In this document: positions 16,494 through 24,555 of the stretch, in pieces
Numbering within the stretch: the first letter of the stretch is position 1
Layout of the letters: every line of letters begins with the position of its first letter
From: VRUE01 sp963703895
GTDB taxonomy: Bacteria; Actinomycetota; Thermoleophilia; Solirubrobacterales; 70-9
Direction: 5' to 3'
NCBI GenBank assembly: GCA_963703895.1
Contig: CAVPFX010000003.1
Location: 558,001 to 622,000 of the forward strand
Length of the DNA: 64,000 nucleotides
The notes under the pieces: model-generated
The model's database searches: none
Told to the model about the DNA's origin: nothing
Seen by the model: the letters and a program-made list of their open reading frames with translations, nothing else
Position numbers and translations under genes: made by a program

Positions 16494-17438
16494 GTGGCAA
16501 GCAACAGGCCCCGGCCTTGGTTGGCGGGAGTTTCATTCACATTCGCGGCGATCGCGCTGCTGCTCTGCCTTGCCACCAGCGCGGTGGCGACGACCGGCGG
16601 TGCACCGACGGTCGCGGGCGCTCCGGCGGCGAGCGGCAGCCCCACCGGGACCCCTGCCAGCGAAGCGCCCAGCGCCGGCGTGCTCAGCCTGATCTCGGCC
16701 CAGACCACGCCGCGCAAATCCTTCTTCTACGGCTACCGCTACCCGAGCGTGCGCTTCTCGATCGCCAGCACCCAGTCGCAGAATGACCTGCAGATAGACG
16801 TCGTCAACGCGGCCGGCGAAGTCGCGCGCAGCTTCTACCGCAACGACGTCGAACCCAATGTGGAAGTGCGGATCCGCTGGGACGGCACGACGAGCGAAGG
16901 GCGACCCGCCCGCAACGGCCGCTACAGCTTCCGCATCGAGCCCCAGGGCGGCACCGAAATCGCCGCCCGGGCGACCACCTCGAGCGAACCCCTCGGCCTC
17001 GGCTTCGCCCTCTACGGCTACGCCTTCCCGATCCTCGGCGCGCACGAATTCGGCGGCGCTGCCGGCCGCTTCGGCGCCGGGCGCTCCGGGCACACCCACC
17101 AGGGCCAGGACACGATGGCCGCCTGCGGCACGCCGCTCGTTGCCGCCCGCGGCGGCACCGTGCAGTACTCCGGCTACCAATACGCCGCCGGCAACTACGT
17201 CGTCATCGACGGCAAGGGCACCACGTTCGACTTCATGTACGCGCACCTGGCCGAACCCTCGCCGCTGCAGACCGGCGAAACGGTTCGCACCGGCCAACCG
17301 ATCGGCATCGTCGGCGACACCGGCGACGCCAGCGGCTGCCACCTTCACTTCGAGATCTGGACGGCGCCGGGTTGGTATGAGGGCGGCAGCCCGATCGACC
17401 CGCTGCCCTATCTCGAAAAGTGGGATCGCTACAGCTGA
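16494..17438 (+). CDS. Secreted M23 family peptidase (LytM-type)
   Basis: A protein of 314 residues starting at GTG with GAGAGGG just upstream. A signal peptide (hydrophobic residues 11-32, cut near AVAT) precedes a Ser/Pro/Ala-rich linker and a beta-sandwich region. The C-terminal lysostaphin-like domain has GHTHQGQDTMAACGTPLVAA (the first zinc H-x-x-x-D) and CHLHFEIW (H-x-H). It should cut peptide cross-links of peptidoglycan outside the membrane. It is directly behind a c-di-AMP riboswitch, which fits turgor or wall-stress control. Confidence 0.93.
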   Translation: MASNRPRPWLAGVSFTFAAIALLLCLATSAVATTGGAPTVAGAPAASGSPTGTPASEAPSAGVLSLISAQTTPRKSFFYGYRYPSVRFSIASTQSQNDLQIDVVNAAGEVARSFYRNDVEPNVEVRIRWDGTTSEGRPARNGRYSFRIEPQGGTEIAARATTSSEPLGLGFALYGYAFPILGAHEFGGAAGRFGAGRSGHTHQGQDTMAACGTPLVAARGGTVQYSGYQYAAGNYVVIDGKGTTFDFMYAHLAEPSPLQTGETVRTGQPIGIVGDTGDASGCHLHFEIWTAPGWYEGGSPIDPLPYLEKWDRYS

Positions 17439-17478
17439 GCAGCGCCGAGAAGGCGGCGCGGGCTACGCCGCCGATGAG

Positions 17479-18210
17479 ATGAAGATCGAGATGCTCAACG
17501 TCGGCTGGATGACCGCTCCCGCGGGCCTCTGGCGCCAGGGCGACAAGGAGCCCGAACGGCCGCTCCGCCTGCCCGTGCCCGCCTATTTGATCGAGACGGA
17601 GAACGAGCGCATCCTCGTCGACACCGGACTGCACCCCGAAGCCGTGACCGACCCGGGGGCTCGCTACGGCGAGTCCAGTCCGCTCGCTTACTTCGGGCTC
17701 GAGCAAGAAGTCGGCCTTGCGGAGCAGGTCGACCTCGGAACCCTGACCCGGGTGGTGCTGACGCACCTCCACTTCGATCACGCCGGCGGTCTCGCGCTGA
17801 TCCCCGCCTCGGTGCCGGTCGTCGTCCAGCGCGGCGAGTGGGAGGCGGGCCAAGATCGCGCCGAAGTCGAGCGAAACTTCTTCCTGCCGCGCGACTACGC
17901 CGACGCACCGTCGAACCTCACTCTCCTCGACGGCGACCACGACCTGCTCGGCGATGGCTCGATCGAGCTGCTCAGCACGCCGGGCCACACCGTCGGCCAC
18001 CAGTCGCTGCGCATCGGGGACCTCGTCCTCGGCGCCGACGTCGCCCTCTTCGCCAGCTGCCTCGACGACCACCGCTTTCCGGCCTTCGGCTATAGCCAGG
18101 AGGAGGCGGTCCGCTCGGCCGAGCGTCTGCGCGAGCTGCGCGACGCCGGCCTCACGGTTCAGCCCGGGCACGACCCCGACGTGCTTCAGCCCGGCCCCCT
18201 GGCCACCTGA
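17479..18210 (+). CDS. Metallo-beta-lactamase-fold hydrolase (lactonase-like)
   Basis: A protein of 243 residues from ATG 17479. LTHLHFDHAGGLAL is the zinc motif H-x-H-x-D-H, with STPGHTVGHQSL supplying the next histidine, LGADVAL the bridging aspartate and QPGHDPDVL the last histidine. The layout is that of N-acyl homoserine lactonase-like and related hydrolases (PAYLIETENERILVDTG near the start). The substrate cannot be told from sequence. It starts 40 bases after the M23 stop and overlaps the convergent membrane protein gene by 25 bases. Confidence 0.85.
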   Translation: MKIEMLNVGWMTAPAGLWRQGDKEPERPLRLPVPAYLIETENERILVDTGLHPEAVTDPGARYGESSPLAYFGLEQEVGLAEQVDLGTLTRVVLTHLHFDHAGGLALIPASVPVVVQRGEWEAGQDRAEVERNFFLPRDYADAPSNLTLLDGDHDLLGDGSIELLSTPGHTVGHQSLRIGDLVLGADVALFASCLDDHRFPAFGYSQEEAVRSAERLRELRDAGLTVQPGHDPDVLQPGPLAT

Positions 18211-19079
18211 TCTCCTCCGCTCGAACCGACCGAGCCCGCCCGGGTGACCACGGCCAGGGCGACCGCGACCGGAACCGTGGCCGGCAACTGATCCACCGCA
18301 AAGAAGAGCAAATCGAACCCAAGCGCCAGCACCGCCACCAACCCGGCCCCCAGCAGCTGCCGACGGGACTGAAAACGACCTATATCTCTGCTTTCAGTCC
18401 CGTCGACGGGCGCTTGGGCAAGCAGGCAGCCGACGAGCGCGGCGACGAAGAGGTCGCCGAAGCCCATCAGGGCTGAACCGAAGTGGACCGCCTGCAGGCG
18501 CGGCAGATCCGCGGCCGGAGCAGCGGCGTTGAGCACAGCGTTCGGTCCCTGCAGCAGGTTGGAGGCGACGAACCAGGTGTCGATCGCGGCCATTGCGTAC
18601 ACGCCGAGCCGCAGCCAATGGACGGGGACGCCGCAGACGAGCAGCCAGCCAAGCGTGATGCAGGCAAGCCCCGAGAGCGCTGTCGCTGAGCCCTCACCGA
18701 CGAGCGAGTGCGGTGCGGCCCAGGCAAGCGCAAAGAGTGCCACCACAAACGCGACCGGCCCCAGCCAATTTCGGTGGCCCCCTCGCGAGTCCGTCTCAAC
18801 CCGCGTATATGGCGGGCTGAGACGGACTCGCGTCAGAGCCGCGAGGGCGTAGGCGGCGAGCGGCGGCACAGCGATGAGGGCGATATAGGTGAGTGCGTCG
18901 GCGGAGCCGGGGGCAACTTCGATCGCGCCGATCACGATGGCAATCGAGAGTGCCGGCAACAGCGCCCACCAGGGGCTGCTTAGCCGGTCAATCCATCCCG
19001 GTCGCGGCCGTGGGGCCGGCAGCGCCACCAGCGCCGCTTGCACCAAGCCCAAGACCGAGATCGAAGCCCAAAAAGGCAT
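18186..19079 (-). CDS. Multi-pass integral membrane protein, unknown function
   Basis: A protein of 297 residues with about eight hydrophobic segments (for example WALLPALSIAIVIGAIEV, PVAFVVALFALAWA and VAVALAVVTRAG). I do not recognise the family. Two hydrophilic loops, VETDSRGGHRNW and DGTESRDIGRFQSRR, are each encoded by a long inverted repeat (18785-18831 and 18361-18405). They look like insertions tolerated between membrane segments. It converges on the metallo-beta-lactamase-fold gene. Confidence 0.7.
   Translation of the reverse strand: MPFWASISVLGLVQAALVALPAPRPRPGWIDRLSSPWWALLPALSIAIVIGAIEVAPGSADALTYIALIAVPPLAAYALAALTRVRLSPPYTRVETDSRGGHRNWLGPVAFVVALFALAWAAPHSLVGEGSATALSGLACITLGWLLVCGVPVHWLRLGVYAMAAIDTWFVASNLLQGPNAVLNAAAPAADLPRLQAVHFGSALMGFGDLFVAALVGCLLAQAPVDGTESRDIGRFQSRRQLLGAGLVAVLALGFDLLFFAVDQLPATVPVAVALAVVTRAGSVGSSGGDQVARGPG
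18361..18405. repeat. 14-bp perfect inverted repeat in membrane protein gene
   Basis: Arms 18361-18374 and 18392-18405 are exact reverse complements around a 17-base AT-rich loop containing CTATATCT. In frame, it encodes a loop between membrane segments. Confidence 0.88.
18785..18831. repeat. 20-bp near-perfect inverted repeat in membrane protein gene
   Basis: Arms 18785-18804 and 18812-18831 match at 19 of 20 positions, with the 7-base loop GTATATG. It is the longest stem of the set and is in frame. Confidence 0.9.
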
Positions 19080-19115
19080 TGATGACGGCTCAGGACATTG
19101 TCTGGCAAGGACGCA

Positions 19116-19148
19116 GGGTTCCCGCGATGCGGCGCATCGTGGGAACCC
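19116..19148. repeat. 15-bp inverted repeat between guaA and the membrane protein gene
   Basis: Arms 19116-19130 and 19134-19148 match at 14 of 15 positions with a 3-base loop. It lies 34 bases past the guaA stop on the minus strand, so it could act as a terminator, although no T-run follows. Nothing else is seen in this 102-base gap. Confidence 0.8.
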
Positions 19149-19181
19149 GAGGACACCGCCAGGCGGCCTCCTGGGCCATCA

Positions 19182-20814
19182 TCACTCCCACTCGATCGTG
19201 GCGGGGGGCTTCGAGGAGATGTCTAGCGCCACGCGGTTGACTTCGGGGATCTCGTTGATGATGCGGTTGGAGACTTTCTCAAGCAGGTCATAGGGCAGGC
19301 GGGCCCAGTCGGCGGTCATCGCGTCGTCGGAGGTGACCGCGCGGATCACGATCGGGTAGGCGTAGGTGCGGCCGTCGCCCTGGACGCCAACGGAGCGCAC
19401 TACCGGCAGCACGCAGAAGGACTGCCATAGCTGGCGGTAGAGGTCGGCGGCGCGGATCTCCTCCTGCAGGATCGCGTCGGCGGCGCGCAGGATGTCAAGC
19501 CGCTCTTTGTTGACCTCGCCACCGACGATGCGAATCGCCAGGCCGGGGCCGGGGAAGGGCTGGCGCCAGACCATCCGCTCGGGTAGGCCGAGCTCGACGC
19601 CGACGGCGCGGACCTCGTCCTTGAACAGCATCCGCAGCGGCTCAACCAGCTCGAACTCGAGGTCATCGGGCAGGCCGCCGACGTTGTGATGAGACTTGAT
19701 CGTCGCCGCGTTGTCGCTGCCGCCGGACTCGATCACGTCGGAGTAGAGCGTGCCCTGGACCAGGTAGGCGGCATCCTCGAGCTTGGCCGCCTCCTCCTCG
19801 AAGACGCGGATGAACTCCCCGCCGATGATCTTGCGCTTGCGCTCCGGCTCATCCTGGCCGGCCAGCTTGTCGAGGAAGCGCTGCTCGGCTTCGACGTGGA
19901 CCAGTGGGATACCGAACTGCTCGAAGGCGGCGACGGACCTGCTCGGCCTCGTTCAGCCGCATCAGGCCATGGTCGACGAAGACGCAGGTCAACTGCTCGC
20001 CGATCGCCTTGTGGACGAGCAGCGCCGCGACCGAGGAGTCGACACCACCGGAGAGACCACAGATCACCCGCCCCTCTCCCACCTGCGCCTGGATCTTCGC
20101 CACCTGTTCGGCGATCACCGATTGCGGCGACCACTGCTCGACGCAACCGGCGACATCGCGCAGGAAGCGGGTGAGGATCTCGGTGCCGTAGGGCGTGTGC
20201 ACGACCTCGGGGTGGAACTGGATCCCGTAGAGGCCGCGATCCGGGTACTCGCAGGCGGCAACCGGCGAGCCGGGGCTCGAGGCGAGGGCGGTGAAGCCTT
20301 CGGGAGGCTCGAAGACCGCGTCGCGGTGGCTCATCCAACAGTGCTGCTCCTCGGGCAGGCCGGCGAGCAGCTTGCCGCCGCCGTCGCGGAGGACGAGGTC
20401 GGTGCGGCCGAACTCGCCCGCCTCGGCCGCCTCGACCCGACCGCCGAGTGCCTGGACCATCGCCTGCATGCCGTAACAGATGCCCAGCATCGGAATCTCA
20501 AGATCGAGCAGCTCGGTCGGGAACGCCGGGGCGCATGGCTCATAGACCGAGGCCGGACCACCGGAGAGGACGATCCCCTTCGGCCTGCGCCCCTCGATCT
20601 TCTCGATCGGCGTGGAGGCCGGCAGCAGCTCGGCGAAGACGCCGCATTCGCGGATCCGGCGGGCGATCAGCTGCGAGTACTGGCCGCCGAAGTCGAGGAC
20701 GAGGATCTCCTCGACGGCCCCTTCCCTGGGGTGGCGTGCAGACCCCTTCGCCGACGGGTGAGTCGGTGAAGGGGTCTGTGCGACGGGACCCGCGGGCAGG
20801 GAGCTACCGGACAT
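19182..20814 (-). CDS. guaA: GMP synthase (glutamine-hydrolysing), frame interrupted by one extra base
   Basis: The first frame, from ATG 20814, holds the class I amidotransferase: VLDFGGQYSQLIARRIRE, LGICYGMQAMVQALGG (catalytic Cys) and GIQFHPEVVHT (His-x-Glu), then CGLSGGVDSSVAALLVH (PP-loop). Near 19933-19940, after RLNEAEQV, homology moves to the +1 frame and continues through FGIPLVHV to DVIESGGSDN and the dimerisation domain ending KPPATIEWE. One base is extra; the corrected length is about 543 residues. About 30 extra N-terminal residues are encoded by an inverted repeat. It makes GMP from XMP and overlaps guaB3. Confidence 0.88.
20736..20781. repeat. Inverted repeat encoding the N-terminal extension of GuaA
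   Basis: Arms 20736-20755 and 20762-20781 match at 17 of 20 positions, with a 6-base loop. It is in frame and encodes residues just before the conserved start of the amidotransferase domain (PSPTHPSAKGSARHP). Confidence 0.8.
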
Positions 20815-22019
20815 CAATCGTCCGCAACCCCAACCCCCGCGGACACCGCTGCCCTGCCGTTCGAGCCCATGCCGACCGATTGCTCGTTCTGGAGCTTCTT
20901 GCCCTCGCTCATCAGCGCCGGAGCGACCATCACCTCAGCCCGCTGGAAGGAGCGGATGTCCTCGTAGCCACAGGTGGCCATCGAGGTCTTCAGCGCGCCC
21001 ATCAGGTTGAAGGTGCCGTCGTTCTCCTGCGCCGGACCGAGCAGGATCTCCTCCAGCGTGCCGTCCTGCTTGGTGGTGACCCGGGTACCGCGTGGCAGCG
21101 AGGGGTGGAAGGTGGCCATGCCCCAGTGAAAGCCACGACCGGGCGCCTCCTTGGCACGGGCCAGTGGCGAGCCAACCATCACCGAATCCGCCCCGCAGGC
21201 GATCGCCTTGGAGACGTCGCCACCGGTGCGCATGCCGCCGTCGGCGATGACGTTGACGTACTCGCCGGTCTCGAGCATGTGCTGCGAGCGCGCCGCGGCC
21301 ACGTCGGCAATCGCGGTCGCCTGTGGCACGCCGATGCCGAGCACGCCGCGGGTGGTGCAGGCGGCGCCGGGGCCGACCCCGACCAGGACGCCGACGGCGC
21401 CGGTGCGCATCAGGTGCAGCCCGGTCGAGTAGGAGGCACAGCCGCCGACGACGGTTGGAACCGGCACCTCGGCGATGAACTCCTTGAGATTGAGTGGCTC
21501 GACCGTGGTCGAGACGTGTTCAGCGGAGATCACCGTGCCCTGGATGACGAGGATGTCGATTCCCGCCTCGACCGCGACCTCGTAGTGCTCGCGCACTTTC
21601 TGCGGCGTCAGCGAGCCACAGGCGACAGCGCCACGCGCCTTGATCTCGGCGATCCGCTGGCCGATCAGCTCAGACTTGACCGGCTCGGCGTAGATCTCCT
21701 GCATCAGCCGGGTCGCTTCGTGCTTGGGCGCCGCGGCGATCTGCTCCAGCCGTTCCTCGGCGTCCTCGAAGCGAGCCCAAATCCCCTCCAGGTTGAGCAC
21801 CCCGAGGCCACCCAGCTCGTTGACGAGCACAGCGGTGTCGGGACTGACCACGCCGTCCATCGCCGAAGCGACAAGCGGCAGCTCGAAGCGGTAGGGGCCA
21901 AGGGTCCAGCTGATGTCAATGTCGTCGGGGTCGCGGGTGCGGCGCGACGGAACGATCGCGATGTCATCGAATCCGTAGGCGCGCCGCCCCTTCTTGCCTC
22001 GACCTATGTCGATCTCCAA
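20814..22019 (-). CDS. guaB3: GuaB3-type IMP dehydrogenase family protein
   Basis: A protein of 401 residues starting at TTG 22019, preceded by GGAGGA and by an in-frame TAA. PLVASAMDGVVSPDTAVLVN, GVGPGAACTTRGVLG (the cysteine of the IMPDH active-site loop), VIADGGMRTGGDVSKAIACG and VMVGSPLARAKEAPG place it in the actinobacterial GuaB3 branch, which lacks the CBS pair. Whether GuaB3 proteins oxidise IMP or reduce GMP is not settled from sequence. It overlaps guaA by one base, so both act in guanine nucleotide supply. Confidence 0.92.
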   Translation of the reverse strand: MEIDIGRGKKGRRAYGFDDIAIVPSRRTRDPDDIDISWTLGPYRFELPLVASAMDGVVSPDTAVLVNELGGLGVLNLEGIWARFEDAEERLEQIAAAPKHEATRLMQEIYAEPVKSELIGQRIAEIKARGAVACGSLTPQKVREHYEVAVEAGIDILVIQGTVISAEHVSTTVEPLNLKEFIAEVPVPTVVGGCASYSTGLHLMRTGAVGVLVGVGPGAACTTRGVLGIGVPQATAIADVAAARSQHMLETGEYVNVIADGGMRTGGDVSKAIACGADSVMVGSPLARAKEAPGRGFHWGMATFHPSLPRGTRVTTKQDGTLEEILLGPAQENDGTFNLMGALKTSMATCGYEDIRSFQRAEVMVAPALMSEGKKLQNEQSVGMGSNGRAAVSAGVGVADD

Positions 22020-22052
22020 TTAGGTCCTCCAGGGTGGCGTTGAGAACCCAGC

Positions 22053-23009
22053 CTACACTTCGGCGGGGACCTCCAAATCCTGGACGTGGACCTCTCCGAG
22101 CAGGCGCTCGACCTGATTGCGGTCCACCGTTCCGGCACCGAAGTGCTGGGTCGACTCGGCGCCGCAGGCAACCCCGTAGGCGAGGCACTCGTCGGCCGGC
22201 CTGCCGTCGTAGCGGGCAGCGACGTAGCCGGCCAGGAAGGCATCGCCGGAGCCAACCGTCGAGACCGGGTCGAGCGGCTCGGTCCTGACCTCGAGAAAGC
22301 GCCGCTCGCCCCCCACGTCGATCGCCGCGACGCAGCCATCGGGGCGTGTGATCGCGGCCTCACCGGCGCCCAGCCGAACCAGCTCCGAGAGGCCCTGCAC
22401 GAGGTCGTCGCGATCGGCGAACTCCTGACCGACCAACTCCTCGGCCTCGCGCTCGTTCGGGGTGACGATCGAGGCGCCGGCGCGCAGGCCGGCGAGCATC
22501 GCGCTGCCCTCGGCGTCGAGCACCACCGGCACCCCGCACTCGCTGAGGTCCTTGACCAGGCGCGCGTAGAGGTCGTCGCCGGCGCCCGGTGGCAAGGTGC
22601 CGGCAAGGACGCAGAGCTTGGCGCCGTCGGCGAGGTAGCGGAGGCGGGCGACGAAGGTCTCGACCTCCTCCGCGCTGACCGCCGGGCCGCGCTCGTTGAT
22701 CTCGGTCTGCTCGCCGGAGGTCGGATCGATCACCGCCAGGTTGATCCGAGTCTCGGCAGCGATCCGGGTGAAGTCTGTCAGCACCGCTTCGCTGCGCAGC
22801 TGTTCGAGCAGCCTGCTGCCGGTCGGGCCGCCGGCAAAGCCGGTGGCGATCACCGGGCGGCCGAGCAGCTTCAGCGCCCGGGCGACGTTGATGCCCTTGC
22901 CGCCGGCAACGGTGCGGCTCTCGACCGCCCGGTGGCGATGGCCGAGACGGAAATTGGGGACCGCAACCGTGCGGTCGATCGCGGCGTTGAGCGTGACGGT
23001 GAGGATCAT
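22053..23009 (-). CDS. PfkB-family sugar kinase (1-phosphofructokinase-like)
   Basis: A protein of 318 residues from ATG 23009, which overlaps the carboxypeptidase stop as ATGA. ILTVTLNAAIDRTV, VAGGKGINVARALKLLG and the C-terminal STVGSGDAFLAGYVAARYDG are hallmarks of the 1-phosphofructokinase/tagatose-6-phosphate kinase branch (the last holds the catalytic Asp and anion hole). No PTS gene is nearby, so 6-phosphofructokinase activity is also possible. The symbol is left open. Confidence 0.88.
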   Translation of the reverse strand: MILTVTLNAAIDRTVAVPNFRLGHRHRAVESRTVAGGKGINVARALKLLGRPVIATGFAGGPTGSRLLEQLRSEAVLTDFTRIAAETRINLAVIDPTSGEQTEINERGPAVSAEEVETFVARLRYLADGAKLCVLAGTLPPGAGDDLYARLVKDLSECGVPVVLDAEGSAMLAGLRAGASIVTPNEREAEELVGQEFADRDDLVQGLSELVRLGAGEAAITRPDGCVAAIDVGGERRFLEVRTEPLDPVSTVGSGDAFLAGYVAARYDGRPADECLAYGVACGAESTQHFGAGTVDRNQVERLLGEVHVQDLEVPAEV

Positions 23010-24187
23010 CGTGAGAAGCGCCTCAAGAGCACTGCTCCGATCAGTATCACGCAAAGCGCGATGCCGACGGGAATCTTCTCGTCACCGAGGAAGCTGCCCG
23101 CCCGCTCCAGCAGGCTCGCCTCCTCGACCGCGTGGGCTGCCCGCAGCGGCACCGAGGCGGCCCGCCTCCCGTCGACGAAGACGCTGGCCCTGCCCAGCGC
23201 CGCGCCGCGGCGAACTGGCCCCTCGACCTCGCTCGGCGCTCGCACCGCGAGGCTGAGACGCTGATCGGGGCGGACGCCAACCGTGACCGTGCGGGCGGCC
23301 CGCAGTGGCAGCTCGCCGCCGCCGTAGCGAATCGATGGCGAGGTCAACCGCTCTCCCTTGACGACCGGCGTGCGCTGCCGGTAGAGGGAGAAGCCGTAGT
23401 CGAGCAGGCGCAGGCTGGCCAGATCGCGTTCGGTCTCGGTCGGGGCACCGATCACGACGGAAATCAGGTCGGTGCCCTGGCGCTGGCCCGAGCCGACCAG
23501 GACGTAGGCGGCGCCGAAGGTATGGCCGGTCTTGACCCCGGTCGTCCACGACGCGCGGTAGAGGAGGTCATTGAGGGTCTCGATCGTCCGCGGCGGGCGC
23601 AGGCTGCGCAGCCGCGCGCTGCGCGAGTCGGCAATGCGAGCGAAGGCGCGGTTGCGCAACAAGCGGCGGGCCAGCGTCGCCAGGTCCGCCGCGCTCGAGT
23701 AGTTGCCGGCCTGGTCGAGCCCGATCGGGTTCGCGTAGTGGGTGTCGGCGAGGCCGATCGCGGCCGCGTAGCGATTCATCTGGGCGACGAAGCGCGCCTC
23801 CGAGCCCGCCGCGGCGAGGGCCAGGTCGTAGGCCGCGTCATTGCCGCTGCGCAGGATCAGGCCATAGAGCAGGTCGCGCACGCTGATCCGCTGCCCGGGA
23901 CGCAGTTCAAGCAGCGACTCGCCGTATTCGGCTTCGTAGGGAGCAACGCGGACGATGCGATCGAGCGGCAGCTCGCGCAACGCCACGTAGGCGGTCATCA
24001 GCTTGGTCGTGCTGGCGATCGGAAGGTGCCGCTCGGCGGCGTGGGAGACGAGGACGTCGCCGCTGCGGGCGTCGATCAGGGCCCAGGCGCGCGCGTCGAC
24101 GCTCGGGCCCGCGGCGAAGCCGGCCGCCGGGAACGCCAACACCAGCAGGATCGCTGCCAGCAGAACACCGCCTGGGCGGCGGCTCAC
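23006..24187 (-). CDS. D-alanyl-D-alanine carboxypeptidase (PBP5-type, S11)
   Basis: A protein of 393 residues. A signal peptide (residues 1-26) leads to the S11 domain with IASTTKLMTAYVAL (S-x-x-K), LRSGNDAAYDLALA (S-x-N) and VKTGHTFGAAYVLV (K-T-G). A beta-rich domain follows, then a C-terminal transmembrane segment GIALCVILIGAVLL and a basic tail RRFSR. It trims the terminal D-Ala of peptidoglycan stem peptides at the outer face of the membrane. It overlaps the LysM gene and the sugar kinase by 4 bases each. Confidence 0.95.
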   Translation of the reverse strand: MSRRPGGVLLAAILLVLAFPAAGFAAGPSVDARAWALIDARSGDVLVSHAAERHLPIASTTKLMTAYVALRELPLDRIVRVAPYEAEYGESLLELRPGQRISVRDLLYGLILRSGNDAAYDLALAAAGSEARFVAQMNRYAAAIGLADTHYANPIGLDQAGNYSSAADLATLARRLLRNRAFARIADSRSARLRSLRPPRTIETLNDLLYRASWTTGVKTGHTFGAAYVLVGSGQRQGTDLISVVIGAPTETERDLASLRLLDYGFSLYRQRTPVVKGERLTSPSIRYGGGELPLRAARTVTVGVRPDQRLSLAVRAPSEVEGPVRRGAALGRASVFVDGRRAASVPLRAAHAVEEASLLERAGSFLGDEKIPVGIALCVILIGAVLLRRFSR

Positions 24188-24498
24188 TTCAGCTTCAGCT
24201 GCTCGCCGACGATCAGGCTCTGCGGGTCGACTTCGGGGTTGAGCTTTTCGATCGTGACGACGGGGACGCCCGTCCTGTGCGCGATCGAGATCAGGGTGTC
24301 GCCGCTCTCCACTTCGTAGCTGGCGGGGACGTGTTTGGGTTTTGTCTTGTGCGCCGGCTTGTTGCCGTGCTTGCCGCTGCCGGAGCCGTTCGAGTCCTCG
24401 CCGCCCAGCGATCCGCTGATCGCGACGATCGCGATCACGAAGGCGATGACCAGGGCGGTCACGGCGAAGACCCGGGCGGCTGGGGAGCGTTTGTTCAT
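24184..24498 (-). CDS. Membrane-anchored LysM-domain protein
   Basis: A protein of 104 residues: a single transmembrane segment (FAVTALVIAFVIAIVAI), a Gly/Ser/Lys linker and one C-terminal LysM (SYEVESGDTLISIAHRTGV, then LNPEVDPQSLIVGEQLKL). LysM binds N-acetylglucosamine polymers such as peptidoglycan. Coupling to the carboxypeptidase gene suggests a shared role in wall maturation. Confidence 0.9.
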   Translation of the reverse strand: MNKRSPAARVFAVTALVIAFVIAIVAISGSLGGEDSNGSGSGKHGNKPAHKTKPKHVPASYEVESGDTLISIAHRTGVPVVTIEKLNPEVDPQSLIVGEQLKLK

Positions 24499-24555
24499 TG
24501 GACGTGGCTGGCTGGCGAATGGGAGCCGCTGATCGTATATACGGTCAGAGCGGTT

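Noticed and set aside
17479..18210. Quorum-quenching lactonase
   Set aside because: Only the metallo-beta-lactamase fold and zinc ligands are visible; substrate specificity cannot be assigned.
20448..22043. 531-codon plus-strand frame
   Set aside because: Antisense to guaA and guaB3, both recognised with catalytic motifs.
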